Source: Vreelandella zhuhanensis (lineage in GTDB: Bacteria > Pseudomonadota > Gammaproteobacteria > Pseudomonadales > Halomonadaceae). Taken from it: DNA of 64,000 nucleotides. The notes beneath the pieces were generated by a model. It made no database searches. It was not told the DNA's origin and saw only the letters and a list, made by a program, of their open reading frames with translations. Positions 36,169 through 46,717 of this stretch are shown piece after piece (positions within the stretch are counted from its first letter, which is position 1; the number at the start of each line of letters is the position of its first letter). The position numbers and the translations under genes were made by a program. The DNA lies in NCBI RefSeq assembly GCF_009793355.1, contig NZ_WTKP01000004.1:285322-349321 (forward strand). Reading direction: 5' to 3'.

Positions 36169-38403
36169 ATGTCGATTTCGCTCTCATTGTCCTTGCGGCG
36201 TCTCTGGACGCTCGACAAGTTCGCCTACAGCCTGCGGGTTTTCCTGGCGTTTAGCGGTATCATCACGCTGGGCTGGGCGTTGGACGAGGCAGCACTGGTG
36301 ATTCCACTATTTCTGGGGATCAGCGCCAGTGCCCTTTCGGAAACTGACGACAGCTGGCAAGGGCGGCTCCAGGCATTATTGGTGACACTTGGATGCTTTG
36401 CGATTGCCTCGCTAAGCGTGCAATGGCTCTACCCTTGGCCCTGGTTATTCGCCCTTGGGTTGGGAGCGGCAACGTTCACTCTGATCATGCTGGGGGCGAT
36501 TGGGCAACGCTTCGCCACCATCGCCGCCGGCACCCTGATTCTCTCCATCTATTCGATGATCAATATCGAACATCATGGCGGCGTGCCCGAGGAAACTCCC
36601 TGGCGTCAGCCATTGCTGCTGCTTGCCGGCGCGGCCTGGTATGGCGTGATTTCGGTAGTGTGGTGTGCGCTGTTCGAACGCCAGCCCCTCAAGCAAAGCA
36701 TGGCGCGGGTCTATAAGGAACTGGGCAAGTATCTGATCCTCAAATCGGCGCTGCTCGAACCACTCCGCGATGTGGATATCGAAGGGCGACGCCTGGCCCT
36801 GGCGCGCCAGAACGGCCAGGTGGTCGAGGCACTCAACCAGGCCAAGGAGATGATCTTTCGCCGTCTCGAAGGCCAGCGCGGTGACCACAAGCTCAACCGT
36901 TATCTGCGCATTTACTTCGCCGCCCAGGACATTCACGAACGGGCAAGCTCAACCCACTACCCTTACGCCGCCCTGACCGAAGCCTTTTTTCATCACGACG
37001 TTCTGTTTCGCTGCCAGCGGCTGCTCGACCAACAAGGGCTGGCCTGCAAGCGTCTGGGCAAGGCGCTGCTGCTCAACCGCCCTTTCGATCATCGCCAGAG
37101 CGAACAAGCCCTCCTGGATCTGCGCGCTTCGATCGACAATCTGCATGCCATGCGTGAGCCACGCTGGCGCGAGCTGCTGTTTCCGCTGGAGGCACTGGCC
37201 GATAACCTCGCCACCCTCGAAGAACAGCTGGCCACCGCGCATAACCCCGATGTCAGCGACACCCGACGTAATGAGGGCCTGTTCGACCGTTCACCTTCCA
37301 GCCTGAGCGATGCTTGGGAGCGCATTCGGCTGAACCTGACGCTGAGTTCGCCGACCTTCCGCCACGCGCTGCGCCTTTCAATCGCTCTGTTGGCAGGCTA
37401 CGGCTTGATGCGCCTGATCGATCCCGAACAAGGCTTCTGGATACTGCTGACCACCCTGTTCGTGTGCCGACCTAATTTCGCCGCCACCCGGCGTTTTTTC
37501 ACTCAACGCATCATCGGCACCGTGCTCGGGCTGGTCGCCGGCTGGGCCTCGATCACGCTGTTTCCCCATCCGCTGGCCCAGAGCTTGATTGCATTGATCG
37601 CCGGTGTCGCGTTTTTCGCCAACCGCGAGGAACACTACATCATCGCGACGGCTTCGATCACCCTGCTGGTACTGTGCAGTTTCAATCAGGTAGGCAGCGG
37701 TTTCGATCTGATCTGGCCGCGTTTGTTCGACACCCTGCTGGGCGCCGCGATCGCTGGTCTTGCGGTGTTCTTCATCCTTCCCGATTGGCAGGGGCGGCGC
37801 CTGTATCGTCAGGCGGCGGATGCCTTGAACGCCAACCGGCGTTATCTGGAAGAGATCATTCATCAATACGAAGCCGGCAAGCAGGATGATCTGGCCTATC
37901 GGTTGGCGCGACGTGACGCCCATAACGCCGATGCCGCCCTGTCTACCATGCTCACCAATATGCTGCATGAACCCGGGCATTATCGTAAACACGATGCCGA
38001 CGACGGCCTTCGTTTTCTGGTGTTGGATCATACCCTGCTGAGTTATCTCTCAGCGCTGGGCGCCCACCGTCATCGTCTTACCCAAGAGGAAGACAAGGCC
38101 ACCCTGATACCGGTGGCACGGCGCATCGACGAGCTACTGGCGTACTGCGCCGATCAGCTGTTGCATCGTCAACCCATCAGAACGCTGGAAGGAGATGTGG
38201 AAACGTTGCTGGTACAGCTGGATGGCGAGCCGCCCCGGACGCCTTCTCCAGACAAGAACCAGGCAGTTGTCGCCTATCGACCGGTGCAGAGCCAACTCCG
38301 CTTGATTTGCCGCCAACTGATCCCGCTAAGCGATGCGGCAAATCGCTTGATTCTCAAGCCAGAAGCCAACCCCTCACCCGACCTCGACACCTCTCACACC
38401 TGA
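36169..38403 (+). CDS. YccS/FUSC-family inner membrane protein
   Basis: 744 residues: an N-terminal block of about six transmembrane spans (25-180), a long cytoplasmic helical region (about 190-400), a second block of about six spans (410-560) and a C-terminal cytoplasmic part. This is the YccS/YhfK layout of the fusaric-acid-resistance-related FUSC family; the second block begins LRLSIALLAGYGLMRLIDPEQGFWILLTTLFVCRPNFAATRRF. Transport role is presumed, substrate unknown. It ends 10 bp inside the end of convergent recG. Confidence 0.9.
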   Translation: MSISLSLSLRRLWTLDKFAYSLRVFLAFSGIITLGWALDEAALVIPLFLGISASALSETDDSWQGRLQALLVTLGCFAIASLSVQWLYPWPWLFALGLGAATFTLIMLGAIGQRFATIAAGTLILSIYSMINIEHHGGVPEETPWRQPLLLLAGAAWYGVISVVWCALFERQPLKQSMARVYKELGKYLILKSALLEPLRDVDIEGRRLALARQNGQVVEALNQAKEMIFRRLEGQRGDHKLNRYLRIYFAAQDIHERASSTHYPYAALTEAFFHHDVLFRCQRLLDQQGLACKRLGKALLLNRPFDHRQSEQALLDLRASIDNLHAMREPRWRELLFPLEALADNLATLEEQLATAHNPDVSDTRRNEGLFDRSPSSLSDAWERIRLNLTLSSPTFRHALRLSIALLAGYGLMRLIDPEQGFWILLTTLFVCRPNFAATRRFFTQRIIGTVLGLVAGWASITLFPHPLAQSLIALIAGVAFFANREEHYIIATASITLLVLCSFNQVGSGFDLIWPRLFDTLLGAAIAGLAVFFILPDWQGRRLYRQAADALNANRRYLEEIIHQYEAGKQDDLAYRLARRDAHNADAALSTMLTNMLHEPGHYRKHDADDGLRFLVLDHTLLSYLSALGAHRHRLTQEEDKATLIPVARRIDELLAYCADQLLHRQPIRTLEGDVETLLVQLDGEPPRTPSPDKNQAVVAYRPVQSQLRLICRQLIPLSDAANRLILKPEANPSPDLDTSHT

Positions 38404-40475
38404 CCGTAGCGCCCTGCTTCCTCTCCCAGCCAGCGGCGAATCAGCACCGGGGCAGCCTCCGGCGCCTGCGCCTGCATTGCCCGGGCCAGCGCGCTCACCT
38501 GATCCAGGAGGTCAGCATCGCGTTCCAGGTCGGCGACTTTCATCTGGGCAAGGCCTGTCTGACGGGTACCCAGCACTTCGCCGGGGCCGCGTATTTCCAG
38601 GTCCTTTTCGGCGATACGAAAACCATCGGTGGTTTCGCGCATCACCCCTAGCCGCTTGCGGGTACCGTTGGTGAGGGGCGGATGATAAAGCAGCACACAG
38701 AAGCTTTCGGTACTTCCCCGGCCCACTCGGCCACGCAACTGATGCAGCTGGGAAAGCCCCAGCCGCTCGGGATTTTCGATGATCATCAAGCTGGCATTGG
38801 GCACGTCCACCCCCACTTCGATCACGGTGGTCGCCACCAGCAGATCCACCTCGCCCACCTTGAACGCTTCCATCACCGCGGCTTTTTCGGCCGCCTTCAT
38901 GCGCCCATGCACCAAGCCGATGACAAGCTCGGGAAGGCCCTGGGTCAGTTCCTCAAGCGTGGCTTCCGCAGCCTGGCATTGCAGAACCTCGGATTCTTCG
39001 ATCAGGGTACACACCCAGTACGCCTGGCGACCTTCGCTGCAAGCGTTGCGAATGCGCTCGACCACGTCAGGGCGGCGTTCATCCGGCACCACCACGGTTT
39101 TGACCGGGGTACGCCCCGGCGGTAGTTCATCGATCACCGAGACATCCAGATCGGCGTAGGCGCTCATCGCCAGGGTGCGCGGAATGGGCGTGGCGGTCAT
39201 GATCAATTGATGCGGCGTCAGCCCCCCGGCTTCACCCTTTTCGCGCAACGCCAGGCGCTGGTGAACGCCGAAGCGGTGTTGCTCGTCGATAATCGCCAGA
39301 CCCAGACGGTGGAAATGCACATCGCCCTGAAACAACGCATGGGTGCCCACCACCATTCGGGCGCGCCCGTCGGCAATCGCCGCCTTGGCGTCCAGCCGCG
39401 CCTTGCCCTTGAGCTTGCCGGCAAGCCAGGCAACGTCGATCCCCAGGGGCTCGAACCAGGCACAAAAGTTGCGGTAATGCTGCTCGGCGAGAATTTCCGT
39501 GGGGGCCATGATCGCCGCCTGGCAGTTGCCTGACAGCGCGGAAAGCGCCGCCATCGCCGCCACCACGGTCTTGCCCGACCCCACATCGCCTTGCACCAGG
39601 CGCAGCATGGGCGCAGGACATGCCAGGTCATGGGCGATTTCATCCAGGACGCGACGCTGGGCACCGGTCAGCGAAAAAGGCAATTGCGTCAGAAAGCGCG
39701 CCTGAAGATTACGCCCCGACGGCAATACCGGGGCGCCATCCGCCTGGATACGCCGCCTTACCTCTCGCAGGCTGAGTTGATGGGCCAGCAACTCTTCCAG
39801 TGCCAGGCGCCGGGTCGCGGGGTGATGGCCGCTGGCGAGTCTCGAAAGGTCGGTATCCGGCGGCGGCTGATGCAGAAGATGCAAACATCGCTGCAGTTCA
39901 GGCAGGCGAAAACGCTCGCGAAGCGGCTCGGGAATCATGTCCGGCAAGGCCTGAGGCTCAGCTTCCAGCAGTGCCAATGCTTGTTGAACCAAGGCCCGCA
40001 ACCGTGGTTGATTCAATCCTTCGGTGGTGGGATAGACCGGCGTGAAATATTCCTCCACCGGCGGTTCGGCATTGCCCGTCAGGCGATATTCCGGGTGATA
40101 CATTTCCAGCCCCGTGGCACCGGCGCGGGCTTCACCGAAGGCCCGCACCTGAGCACCCGGGCGCAACTGCTGCTGCTGGGCGGGGGAAAAGTGAAAGAAC
40201 CGCAGACTGAGAATACCGGCGCCATCGCGCAGGCGCACCAGGAGGCTGCGCCTGCGCCCCTTGACCACATCGCAGGCGGTCACCTCCCCTTCCACCACCG
40301 CCTCCTGCCCGGCCTTCAACATACCGATTGGCGTAATACGCGTACGGTCCTGATAACGCAGCGGCAGATGAAACAGCAGGTCGGCGACCGTTTCCAGGCG
40401 CAGGCGCGCCAGTTTCAGCGCCAGGGCGTCACCAACGCCCTTGAGTGAGGTGACCGGCGCCTGAAGGGAATTCAT
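38394..40475 (-). CDS. recG: ATP-dependent DNA helicase RecG
   Basis: Fork-reversal and branch-migration helicase, 693 residues from the ATG at 40475. The wedge domain (about 1-150) has LKGVGDALALKLARL and LPLRYQDRT; helicase motifs are GDVGSGKTVVA (I), PTEILAEQH (Ia), DEQHRFG (II), MTATPIPRTL (III), TTVIEVGVDVPNA (V) and HQLRGRVGRG (VI). The ATG overlaps the oxyR stop by ATGA, so recG is translated as part of an oxyR-recG operon. Confidence 0.96.
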   Translation of the reverse strand: MNSLQAPVTSLKGVGDALALKLARLRLETVADLLFHLPLRYQDRTRITPIGMLKAGQEAVVEGEVTACDVVKGRRRSLLVRLRDGAGILSLRFFHFSPAQQQQLRPGAQVRAFGEARAGATGLEMYHPEYRLTGNAEPPVEEYFTPVYPTTEGLNQPRLRALVQQALALLEAEPQALPDMIPEPLRERFRLPELQRCLHLLHQPPPDTDLSRLASGHHPATRRLALEELLAHQLSLREVRRRIQADGAPVLPSGRNLQARFLTQLPFSLTGAQRRVLDEIAHDLACPAPMLRLVQGDVGSGKTVVAAMAALSALSGNCQAAIMAPTEILAEQHYRNFCAWFEPLGIDVAWLAGKLKGKARLDAKAAIADGRARMVVGTHALFQGDVHFHRLGLAIIDEQHRFGVHQRLALREKGEAGGLTPHQLIMTATPIPRTLAMSAYADLDVSVIDELPPGRTPVKTVVVPDERRPDVVERIRNACSEGRQAYWVCTLIEESEVLQCQAAEATLEELTQGLPELVIGLVHGRMKAAEKAAVMEAFKVGEVDLLVATTVIEVGVDVPNASLMIIENPERLGLSQLHQLRGRVGRGSTESFCVLLYHPPLTNGTRKRLGVMRETTDGFRIAEKDLEIRGPGEVLGTRQTGLAQMKVADLERDADLLDQVSALARAMQAQAPEAAPVLIRRWLGEEAGRYGQV

Positions 40476-41404
40476 GCCAGCGCCGAGGTGGTGGTCTTTT
40501 TGGGTTGACGACAATGCGCAATCGCATTGGCCAAGGCATCAATGGCCTTGGGCCGGGGAAAGCTCGCTCGCCAGGCGATCGCCACGGTACGCGACGGTGA
40601 AGGCTCGGCAAACGGCCGGCTCACCAGCATGGCGTTTTCATACTGCTCGGTGCCCAATGCCGATTGCGGCAGCACGGTAATACCCAGACCGGAGGCCACC
40701 ATATGGCGAATGGTTTCAAGCGATCCCCCTTCGGCAATCAGGGTGTTGGTGGGGCTATTGAGCTTTTGGGTAATCGCCGGACAGGCCTCGAGTATCTGAT
40801 CGCGAAAGCAATGACCCTCTCCCAGCAACAACAGGCGATCTTCCAGCAGGTTTTCCTTGTTAATGGTCTGGCGTTCCACCCAGCGATGATTGGCAGGCAT
40901 CAGCACTTCGAAAGTTTCATCGTAAATCGGCTTGGTCACCACATCGGTCTCGGTGAACGGCAAGGCAATGATGATCACATCCAGCTCGCCACTTCTCAGC
41001 TTGCGCCGCAGGTTTCCGGTCATGCCTTCTTCGATGTAAAGCGGCATTTGCGGAGCGGCTCTGGCCAGCGCCGGGATCAAATGGGGGAAAAGATACGGGC
41101 CGATGGTATAAATCGCACCGATGCGCAGCGGGTTGGCCAGTTGGTCCTTGCCCGCACTGGCCAGCTCATAGATGGCGCTGCTTTCCTCCAGCACCCGTTG
41201 CGCCTGAATAATGATTTTTTCACCCAAAGGGGTGACTTGCACCGTGGACTTGGAACGCTCAAAAAGCGGGGTGCCCAGCTCTTCTTCAAGCTTTTTCACC
41301 GCCACCGACAGGGTAGGCTGCGAGACATGACAACGTTCCGCCGCACGGCCGAAATGCTGTTCTTGAGCTAAGGTTACGATATAGCGGAGTTCTGTTAGAG
41401 TCAT
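40472..41404 (-). CDS. oxyR: hydrogen-peroxide-responsive regulator OxyR
   Basis: LysR-type activator of peroxide defence, 310 residues. The N-terminal helix-turn-helix (MTLTELRYIVTLAQEQHFGRAA, HVSQPTLSVAVKKLE) is canonical, and the sensor region LGEGHCFRDQILEAC contains both redox cysteines at their usual spacing (Cys199 and Cys208 in E. coli numbering). It overlaps recG by four bases. The 124 bp upstream, shared with the divergent epimerase gene, holds two small palindromes. Confidence 0.95.
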   Translation of the reverse strand: MTLTELRYIVTLAQEQHFGRAAERCHVSQPTLSVAVKKLEEELGTPLFERSKSTVQVTPLGEKIIIQAQRVLEESSAIYELASAGKDQLANPLRIGAIYTIGPYLFPHLIPALARAAPQMPLYIEEGMTGNLRRKLRSGELDVIIIALPFTETDVVTKPIYDETFEVLMPANHRWVERQTINKENLLEDRLLLLGEGHCFRDQILEACPAITQKLNSPTNTLIAEGGSLETIRHMVASGLGITVLPQSALGTEQYENAMLVSRPFAEPSPSRTVAIAWRASFPRPKAIDALANAIAHCRQPKKTTTSALA

Positions 41405-41474
41405 AGCAGTGCCAAATGGCGTCCTCGCTTAGCAAGCACCGACGTTAGCAGGTCAAGCCTGATGAAGACATGAT

Positions 41475-41514
41475 GTCTGATACAGACTTTGCATCTGATA
41501 GGGAATATTTATCA
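41475..41514. promoter_or_regulatory. two palindromes in the oxyR/epimerase intergenic region
   Basis: GTCTG-ATA-CAGAC (41475-41487) and TGATA-N9-TATCA (41496-41514) lie between divergent oxyR and the plus-strand epimerase. The second has a LysR-like size and lies directly before the epimerase ribosome-binding region. They could be operators for OxyR or another regulator; this is a pattern match only. Confidence 0.35.
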
Positions 41515-41528
41515 AGGGAGCAAGTAAG

Positions 41529-42410
41529 GTGAAGCTAACCACATTAATTATCGGCTGTGGCGATATCGGTACCCACTTGGGTAAACAACTGGTGGCGCAA
41601 GGCCATCGCGTCATCGGGGTACGCCGTAATACCCAAGCCTTGCAGAAGACCGGGATCAAGCCCCTAGCGCTGGATCTCGATGCGCTGGATACCAGCAAGC
41701 CCACCGCCTTGCCCCACGCCGATTATGTGATTTACGCCGTGAGTGCCGACCGCTTCGAGGAAAGCGCTTATCAGAGCGCCTATCCAGAAGGGTTGAAACG
41801 CGTCCTCTCCATCCTCGAGCAACAGGCTACGCCACCTAAGCGCGTGTTCTTCGTCTCCTCGACCAGTGTTTACGGCCAGCAGGAAGGCGAAGTGGTCAAC
41901 GAGGAGAGCCCCACGGACCCCACCAGCTTTTCCGGCAACTTGATGTGTCAGGCCGAGCAGGCCTTGTTGAACCATTCGTTGCCCGGCACGGTGGTGCGCT
42001 TTTCCGGGATTTACGGGCCGGGTCGTGACCGTTTGATTCATCAGGTAGCGGAAGGCCGGCTCTCGCCGGTCACGCCGGTGATCTACTCCAACCGTATTCA
42101 TCGCGACGACTGCGCCGGTATTCTCGCGCACTTGATCGAGCGCCAGGAAAACCACCAGGATGTGGCCTCGCTTTATCTGGGCAGTGACAACGAGCCCGTT
42201 ACCCTGCACAACGTCATGCTCTGGCTGGCGCAACAACTCAAGGTGGAAGCGTCCGACACCATGCAGTCGCCCTTGCGTCGGCGAGTCAGCAAGCGCTGTG
42301 ACAACCGCCGTATTCGTGAATCCGGTTATACATTCAGCTACCCGACGTTTCGCGAAGGCTATCGCCAGGTGCTTGAGAAAGGCGATTTCCTGACTTCCGA
42401 AAAAGCCTGA
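41529..42410 (+). CDS. NAD-dependent epimerase/reductase, YeeZ-like
   Basis: 293 residues, extended SDR-like Rossmann protein. It starts at GTG (GGAG upstream) with LIIGCGDIGTHLGKQL as the dinucleotide-binding motif, YAVSADRFEE and the catalytic-region SSTSVYGQQEGEVVNE. This matches YeeZ-type proteins of gammaproteobacteria; substrate is unknown. It is divergent from oxyR. Confidence 0.85.
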   Translation: MKLTTLIIGCGDIGTHLGKQLVAQGHRVIGVRRNTQALQKTGIKPLALDLDALDTSKPTALPHADYVIYAVSADRFEESAYQSAYPEGLKRVLSILEQQATPPKRVFFVSSTSVYGQQEGEVVNEESPTDPTSFSGNLMCQAEQALLNHSLPGTVVRFSGIYGPGRDRLIHQVAEGRLSPVTPVIYSNRIHRDDCAGILAHLIERQENHQDVASLYLGSDNEPVTLHNVMLWLAQQLKVEASDTMQSPLRRRVSKRCDNRRIRESGYTFSYPTFREGYRQVLEKGDFLTSEKA

Positions 42411-42427
42411 CGACAGCCCAACGCCAC

Positions 42428-42949
42428 TCAATCAATAGTCGATTTCGAGTGGGCCAGGGTCGAATAGCAAGCGCCCCGTTCATCGGTAACCGAGTGCACA
42501 AGCTCAAGCCGGTGATAGTGCCACTCAAGCTCGAATTCGGGCAGTGGCGTGGTTTCCAGAGAGTTGGCTCGCCGCAACAGTGTGACATGCGGTAGATAGT
42601 CGACGGGACGTCCTTGGATACCGCGGCTTTCAAGCGCATCCCATAGCCGTTGGTGCAAGTGTGTCAACGCAGAATCAGGGCGTTGGCCACCCACCCAAAC
42701 AATGCGAGGCCCTCGAAAGCTGCCCCAACTGTCCAGACGCCAGCGGCCCGGTTCAATCGAAAGTCCCTGAACCCAGAACCCAAGTTCCACAGCGCGTGCC
42801 TTTTCCACCTCACCGATAAAAGCCAGCGTAAGGTGCATACTCGGCTCAGGAATACGCCGCCCGCCGCAACGGGCGTGGGCGATACCGGCAAGTTGCTTGA
42901 ACCGCTTACGCAGCTCGGGCGGAGGCACCAAGGCCAGAAACAGTCGCAT
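42428..42949 (-). CDS. thpR: RNA 2',3'-cyclic phosphodiesterase (LigT/ThpR family)
   Basis: 173 residues of the 2H phosphoesterase superfamily, once called 2'-5' RNA ligase. The two catalytic HxT motifs are HLTLAF (about 39) and HVTLLR (about 122). Opening with RLFLALVPPPELR is typical. It lies 5 bp after the ridA stop on the same strand and should be co-transcribed with it. Confidence 0.9.
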   Translation of the reverse strand: MRLFLALVPPPELRKRFKQLAGIAHARCGGRRIPEPSMHLTLAFIGEVEKARAVELGFWVQGLSIEPGRWRLDSWGSFRGPRIVWVGGQRPDSALTHLHQRLWDALESRGIQGRPVDYLPHVTLLRRANSLETTPLPEFELEWHYHRLELVHSVTDERGACYSTLAHSKSTID

Positions 42950-42954
42950 CCTGA

Positions 42955-43344
42955 TTAGTCACCGATGACCATGACGGCTTCCGCCTCAACCTGGCTGCCC
43001 TTGGGCAGTGCCTTGATGCCCACCGCCGCACGCGCCGGAAAAGGTGAGGAGAAAAACTCCTCCATAACGCGATTGACGATGGCGAAGTTGTCCAGATCGA
43101 CCAGATAGAGGTTGAGCTTGACGATGTCACTCAATGAACCGGCGGCTTCTTCACAGACCGCCTGCATATTCATGAACACTTGACGTGCCTGAGCTTCGAA
43201 GTCCTCGGAAACCAGTTCCATCGTGGCGGGATCAAGCGGAATCTGGCCAGACAGATAGACGGTGTTACCGGCCTTGATGGCCTGAGAATAAGGACCAATG
43301 GCCGCAGGGGCTTTGGCAGTATTGATAACAGCCTTGTTGCTCAT
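42955..43344 (-). CDS. ridA: 2-iminobutanoate/2-iminopropanoate deaminase RidA
   Basis: 129 residues, YjgF/YER057c/UK114 family. It hydrolyses reactive enamine/imine intermediates formed by PLP enzymes. Signatures [25 protein letters not shown], and the catalytic Arg region [20 protein letters not shown] with a terminal VMVIGD, are intact. It is found downstream of spoT in many gammaproteobacteria, as here (43-bp gap). Confidence 0.96.
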   Translation of the reverse strand: MSNKAVINTAKAPAAIGPYSQAIKAGNTVYLSGQIPLDPATMELVSEDFEAQARQVFMNMQAVCEEAAGSLSDIVKLNLYLVDLDNFAIVNRVMEEFFSSPFPARAAVGIKALPKGSQVEAEAVMVIGD

Positions 43345-43387
43345 GTTAACTCCTTGAAAGTCTTTGAGAAGGTCTTTGAAATAGCGC

Positions 43388-45523
43388 CTAATTCACAACG
43401 CGAGTAATCTTTTCCACGTTAGGCATATTACGGATACGCTTGATGATCCTCGCCAAATGCACACGACCTTTTACTGCCAAGGTAAGATGAACCGTGGACA
43501 AGCGCACGTCGCGTTCCTCGATACCGATATGCTCGATATTGGCATCGGCATCGGTCACCAGCCCCGCCAGTTCAGCCACCAGGCCGCGACGACTCTCGAT
43601 TTCAATGCGCAGCCCTACCGGGAAGTCCTCATTGATCTCATCGGACCATTCAAGAGTAAACAGCTTGTCGGGATCATTCTTGTGCTCGGCAATATTGCGG
43701 CATTCCGCACGGTGAACGACGATTCCCTTACCCACCGAAAGATGGCCGACCACAGGATCGCCCGGCAACGGATGACAACAACGCGCGAAGTTGATCACCA
43801 TGCCTTCACTGCCACTGATGACGAACGGTCGCAGTCCTTCACGCATATCCGAACCCTGTCCGGAAGGCATGCCTTGCTCCATATTCAACAGGCGTCTGGC
43901 CACCACCTTAGACACACGAGTACCGAGGCCGATCGACTCCAGCAACGCCTCTTCGTTGGGAAGCTCCAGCTCGGCCAGAAGCCGGGGCACGACGTCATCG
44001 CTCAGCTCTTCCAGACTGGTATCAAACTCCGCCAACGCCTTGTTGAGCAAACGGCGGCCCAGTTGCCCGGCTTCTGCCTGGCGTTGGTGCTTGAGCGCAT
44101 GACGGATGGCGGAACGCGCCTTGGCGGTGGTGACGAAATTAAGCCAGGCCAGGTTAGGCCGTGCCCCGGGCGCGGTAATGATTTCCAGTGTCTGGCCGCT
44201 TTCCAGACGCGTGGAAAGCGGTGCCAGGTGGCGGTCGATACGACAAGCAATGCAGTTGTTGCCGATATCGGTATGCACGCTGTAGGCGAAGTCGATCACC
44301 GTGGCGCCCTGAGGCAGTTCCATGATGTCGCCCTTAGGCGTGAATACGTAGATATCGTCTGGGAAAAGATCGTTCTTGACGTGCTCGATGAACTCCAGCG
44401 AATCCCCCGCATGGCGCTGCATTTCCAACAGCCCCTTGACCCAGGCCCGCGCCCGGGCGCGGCTGCCTTCGGCGATAGGATGGGTGGTCTGTCCGGCTTT
44501 GTAGAGCCAATGCGCAGCAATCCCATTGTTGGCCATGGCTTCCATTTCACGGGTGCGTATCTGTACCTCGATAGGCATGCCGCCTGAGCCGAACAGAGTG
44601 GTATGCAGGCTCTGATAGCCGTTGGCCTTGGGAATGGCGATATAATCCTTGAACCGCCCCGGCACCGGCTTGTAACGATTGTGCACGATGCCGAGAATGC
44701 GATAACAGCTGGCCACGTCTTGGGTAATGATACGAAAGCCGAACACATCCATGATCTCGGCGAACGGCTTGCGTTGGTCGCGCATCTTCTTGTAGATCGA
44801 CAACAGATGCTTCTGCCGCCCGATCACGGTCCCCGCAAGCTGTTCGTCATCCAGGCTTTTCTGCAAGGTGCTCTGTACTTCGCGAATGGCGCTGCGACGG
44901 TTGCCACGCGCACTGGATACCGCCCGCTTGATGCGCTCGGCACGCATCGGGTGAATGGCCTGGAACGACAGGTCTTCCAGTTCCACGCGAATGGTATTGA
45001 TGCCCAATCGCCCGGCGATACGTGCATAGATTTCCAGCGTTTCCCGGGCAATGCGGCGTTTTTTGTCGGGGCGCAAGGCGCCCAGGGTGCGCATGTTGTG
45101 TAGGCGGTCGGCAAGCTTGACGATGATCACGCGAATATCGCGAGACATCGCCAGTACCATTTTCTGAAAATTTTCTGCCTGGGCGACGGCCTTGTCCTCG
45201 AAGGTGATCTGGGTCAGCTTGGAAACGCCGTCGACCAGCTCCGCCACTGGCTTGCCGAATTGTTCGGCCAAGGCCTCCTTGGAAATCCCGGTATCTTCAA
45301 TCACGTCATGCAGCATGGCAGCCATCAGGCTCTGATGGTCCATGTGCATGTTGGCGAGGATGTTGGCGACTGCCAGGGGATGGGTGACATAGGGCTCACC
45401 CGAGCGCCTGCGCTGGCCATCATGAGCCTGCTCGGCGTAATAGAAGGCGCGCTTGACCTGCTGGATCTCTTCCTGGGGAAGATAGCCACCGAGACGATCA
45501 CCCAGGTCATCAATGGTAAACAT
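43388..45523 (-). CDS. spoT: bifunctional (p)ppGpp hydrolase/synthetase SpoT
   Basis: 711 residues. HD hydrolase domain with HDVIEDT (His72-Asp73) intact; synthetase-like domain with [12 protein letters not shown] and [21 protein letters not shown]; then TGS ([27 protein letters not shown]), helical and zinc-finger-like region and C-terminal ACT domain. It controls the stringent response. It follows rpoZ after 22 bp in the classical gmk-rpoZ-spoT order. Confidence 0.96.
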   Translation of the reverse strand: MFTIDDLGDRLGGYLPQEEIQQVKRAFYYAEQAHDGQRRRSGEPYVTHPLAVANILANMHMDHQSLMAAMLHDVIEDTGISKEALAEQFGKPVAELVDGVSKLTQITFEDKAVAQAENFQKMVLAMSRDIRVIIVKLADRLHNMRTLGALRPDKKRRIARETLEIYARIAGRLGINTIRVELEDLSFQAIHPMRAERIKRAVSSARGNRRSAIREVQSTLQKSLDDEQLAGTVIGRQKHLLSIYKKMRDQRKPFAEIMDVFGFRIITQDVASCYRILGIVHNRYKPVPGRFKDYIAIPKANGYQSLHTTLFGSGGMPIEVQIRTREMEAMANNGIAAHWLYKAGQTTHPIAEGSRARARAWVKGLLEMQRHAGDSLEFIEHVKNDLFPDDIYVFTPKGDIMELPQGATVIDFAYSVHTDIGNNCIACRIDRHLAPLSTRLESGQTLEIITAPGARPNLAWLNFVTTAKARSAIRHALKHQRQAEAGQLGRRLLNKALAEFDTSLEELSDDVVPRLLAELELPNEEALLESIGLGTRVSKVVARRLLNMEQGMPSGQGSDMREGLRPFVISGSEGMVINFARCCHPLPGDPVVGHLSVGKGIVVHRAECRNIAEHKNDPDKLFTLEWSDEINEDFPVGLRIEIESRRGLVAELAGLVTDADANIEHIGIEERDVRLSTVHLTLAVKGRVHLARIIKRIRNMPNVEKITRVVN

Positions 45524-45545
45524 TCACCGCGCCTCTGTCGTAAGG

Positions 45546-45806
45546 TTACTCGTCGATGTGCGCGCTGGGGGCCAACGCCGGGCGTGTACGTACCGGTGCT
45601 TCGACGGGTTCGTCGAGAATAGTGTGATTCACCAGTCCCGCTGCGATTTCGCGCAGAGCCATCACCGTGGCCTTGTCGTTTTCCCAAGGCAGCATGGCAT
45701 CGCGTGAGCCACGCGCCAGTTGACGGGCACGGTGAGTGGAAATCATCACCAGTTTAAAGCGGTTTTCAACGTTCTCAAGACAATCTTCGACGGTAACACG
45801 TGCCAT
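45546..45806 (-). CDS. rpoZ: RNA polymerase omega subunit RpoZ
   Basis: 86 residues. [33 protein letters not shown] is the omega signature that binds beta-prime. AGGAAGG precedes the ATG. Neighbours gmk and spoT give the standard gammaproteobacterial order. The C-terminal tail is Pro/Ala-rich and shorter in conservation. Confidence 0.97.
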   Translation of the reverse strand: MARVTVEDCLENVENRFKLVMISTHRARQLARGSRDAMLPWENDKATVMALREIAAGLVNHTILDEPVEAPVRTRPALAPSAHIDE

Positions 45807-45832
45807 GGGGACCTTCCTGTAATGACGAAACC

Positions 45833-45855
45833 GGGCTGGCCCGATAGGCCAGCCC
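45833..45855 (-). other. strong hairpin between gmk and rpoZ
   Basis: GGGCTGGCC (45833-45841), CGATA loop, GGCCAGCCC (45847-45855), a perfect 9-bp stem. On the minus strand it is followed only by GGTTTCG, so it may attenuate or stabilise the message between gmk and rpoZ rather than end it fully. Confidence 0.6.
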
Positions 45856-45885
45856 AGTAAACAATGGGGTAGTTAACTGACTAGA

Positions 45886-46518
45886 TTACTCGACCCCGGG
45901 CTCGGGTGACAAGAGCGCAGCCAGTAAAGGAGCGTGATGACATTGCATGCACGCCAGCGTCAAGCGGCGGCTGATCACCAAGGACTGAAGTTCTTGCAGT
46001 GCCGTGGTGAAGTCATCGTTAACCACCAGATAGGCGTACTCATCATAGTGCGCCATTTCATTGACGGCTTCACGCATGCGCTGGGCAATCACCGCGTGCT
46101 CGTCGGTGCCCCGGCTGGCCAAGCGGCGTTCCAACTCACTGCGCGAAGGCGGCAGAATAAAGATGGACACCGCTTCGGGCATCTGGGCACGTACCTGGCG
46201 TGCTCCCTGCCAGTCGATTTCCAGAATCACATCCTGACCGGCATCCAGGATGGTCTGCACGGCGCGGCGCGAGGTGCCGTAATAGTTGTCGAACACCTTG
46301 GCATACTCGAAAAACTCACCGCGCTCGATCATCGCCTCAAAGCCTGGCACGTCAACGAAATGATAATTCACCCCGTTCACTTCGCCTTGCCGTTGCGCAC
46401 GGGTGGTATGGGACACGGAAACCTGTATCCCGTCCAGGCTTTCGATCAATTCACGTACCAGGCTGGTCTTGCCGGCACCCGAAGGGGCTGAAACGATAAA
46501 AAGCGTACCTTGAGACAT
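45886..46518 (-). CDS. gmk: guanylate kinase Gmk
   Basis: Phosphorylates GMP to GDP. 210 residues. P-loop [15 protein letters not shown] at the N-terminus, then [23 protein letters not shown] and [27 protein letters not shown], all family motifs. It heads the gmk-rpoZ-spoT-ridA-thpR gene string. Confidence 0.97.
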   Translation of the reverse strand: MSQGTLFIVSAPSGAGKTSLVRELIESLDGIQVSVSHTTRAQRQGEVNGVNYHFVDVPGFEAMIERGEFFEYAKVFDNYYGTSRRAVQTILDAGQDVILEIDWQGARQVRAQMPEAVSIFILPPSRSELERRLASRGTDEHAVIAQRMREAVNEMAHYDEYAYLVVNDDFTTALQELQSLVISRRLTLACMQCHHAPLLAALLSPEPGVE

Positions 46519-46717
46519 GAAGCGCTTCCCTGGTATTGGCGAAGGTATTTGTGAAAATATTGGCGACGAAAAGCAGATCAGCTGCGGGAAAGCCCGCAGT
46601 ATCGCACATTATTCCCCTCAAGCTGTAGGGCTTGTCTTTCCCGTGATACCTCCATACCGTCCAAGGATAAACGATGCGTAACGTTCATTCTCCTTCATTT
46701 TTCAAACCGGAAAGGTT

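Noticed and set aside
43457..44587. 376-codon open frame on the plus strand
   Set aside because: Antisense shadow of spoT; the opposite strand carries an intact, well-conserved protein.
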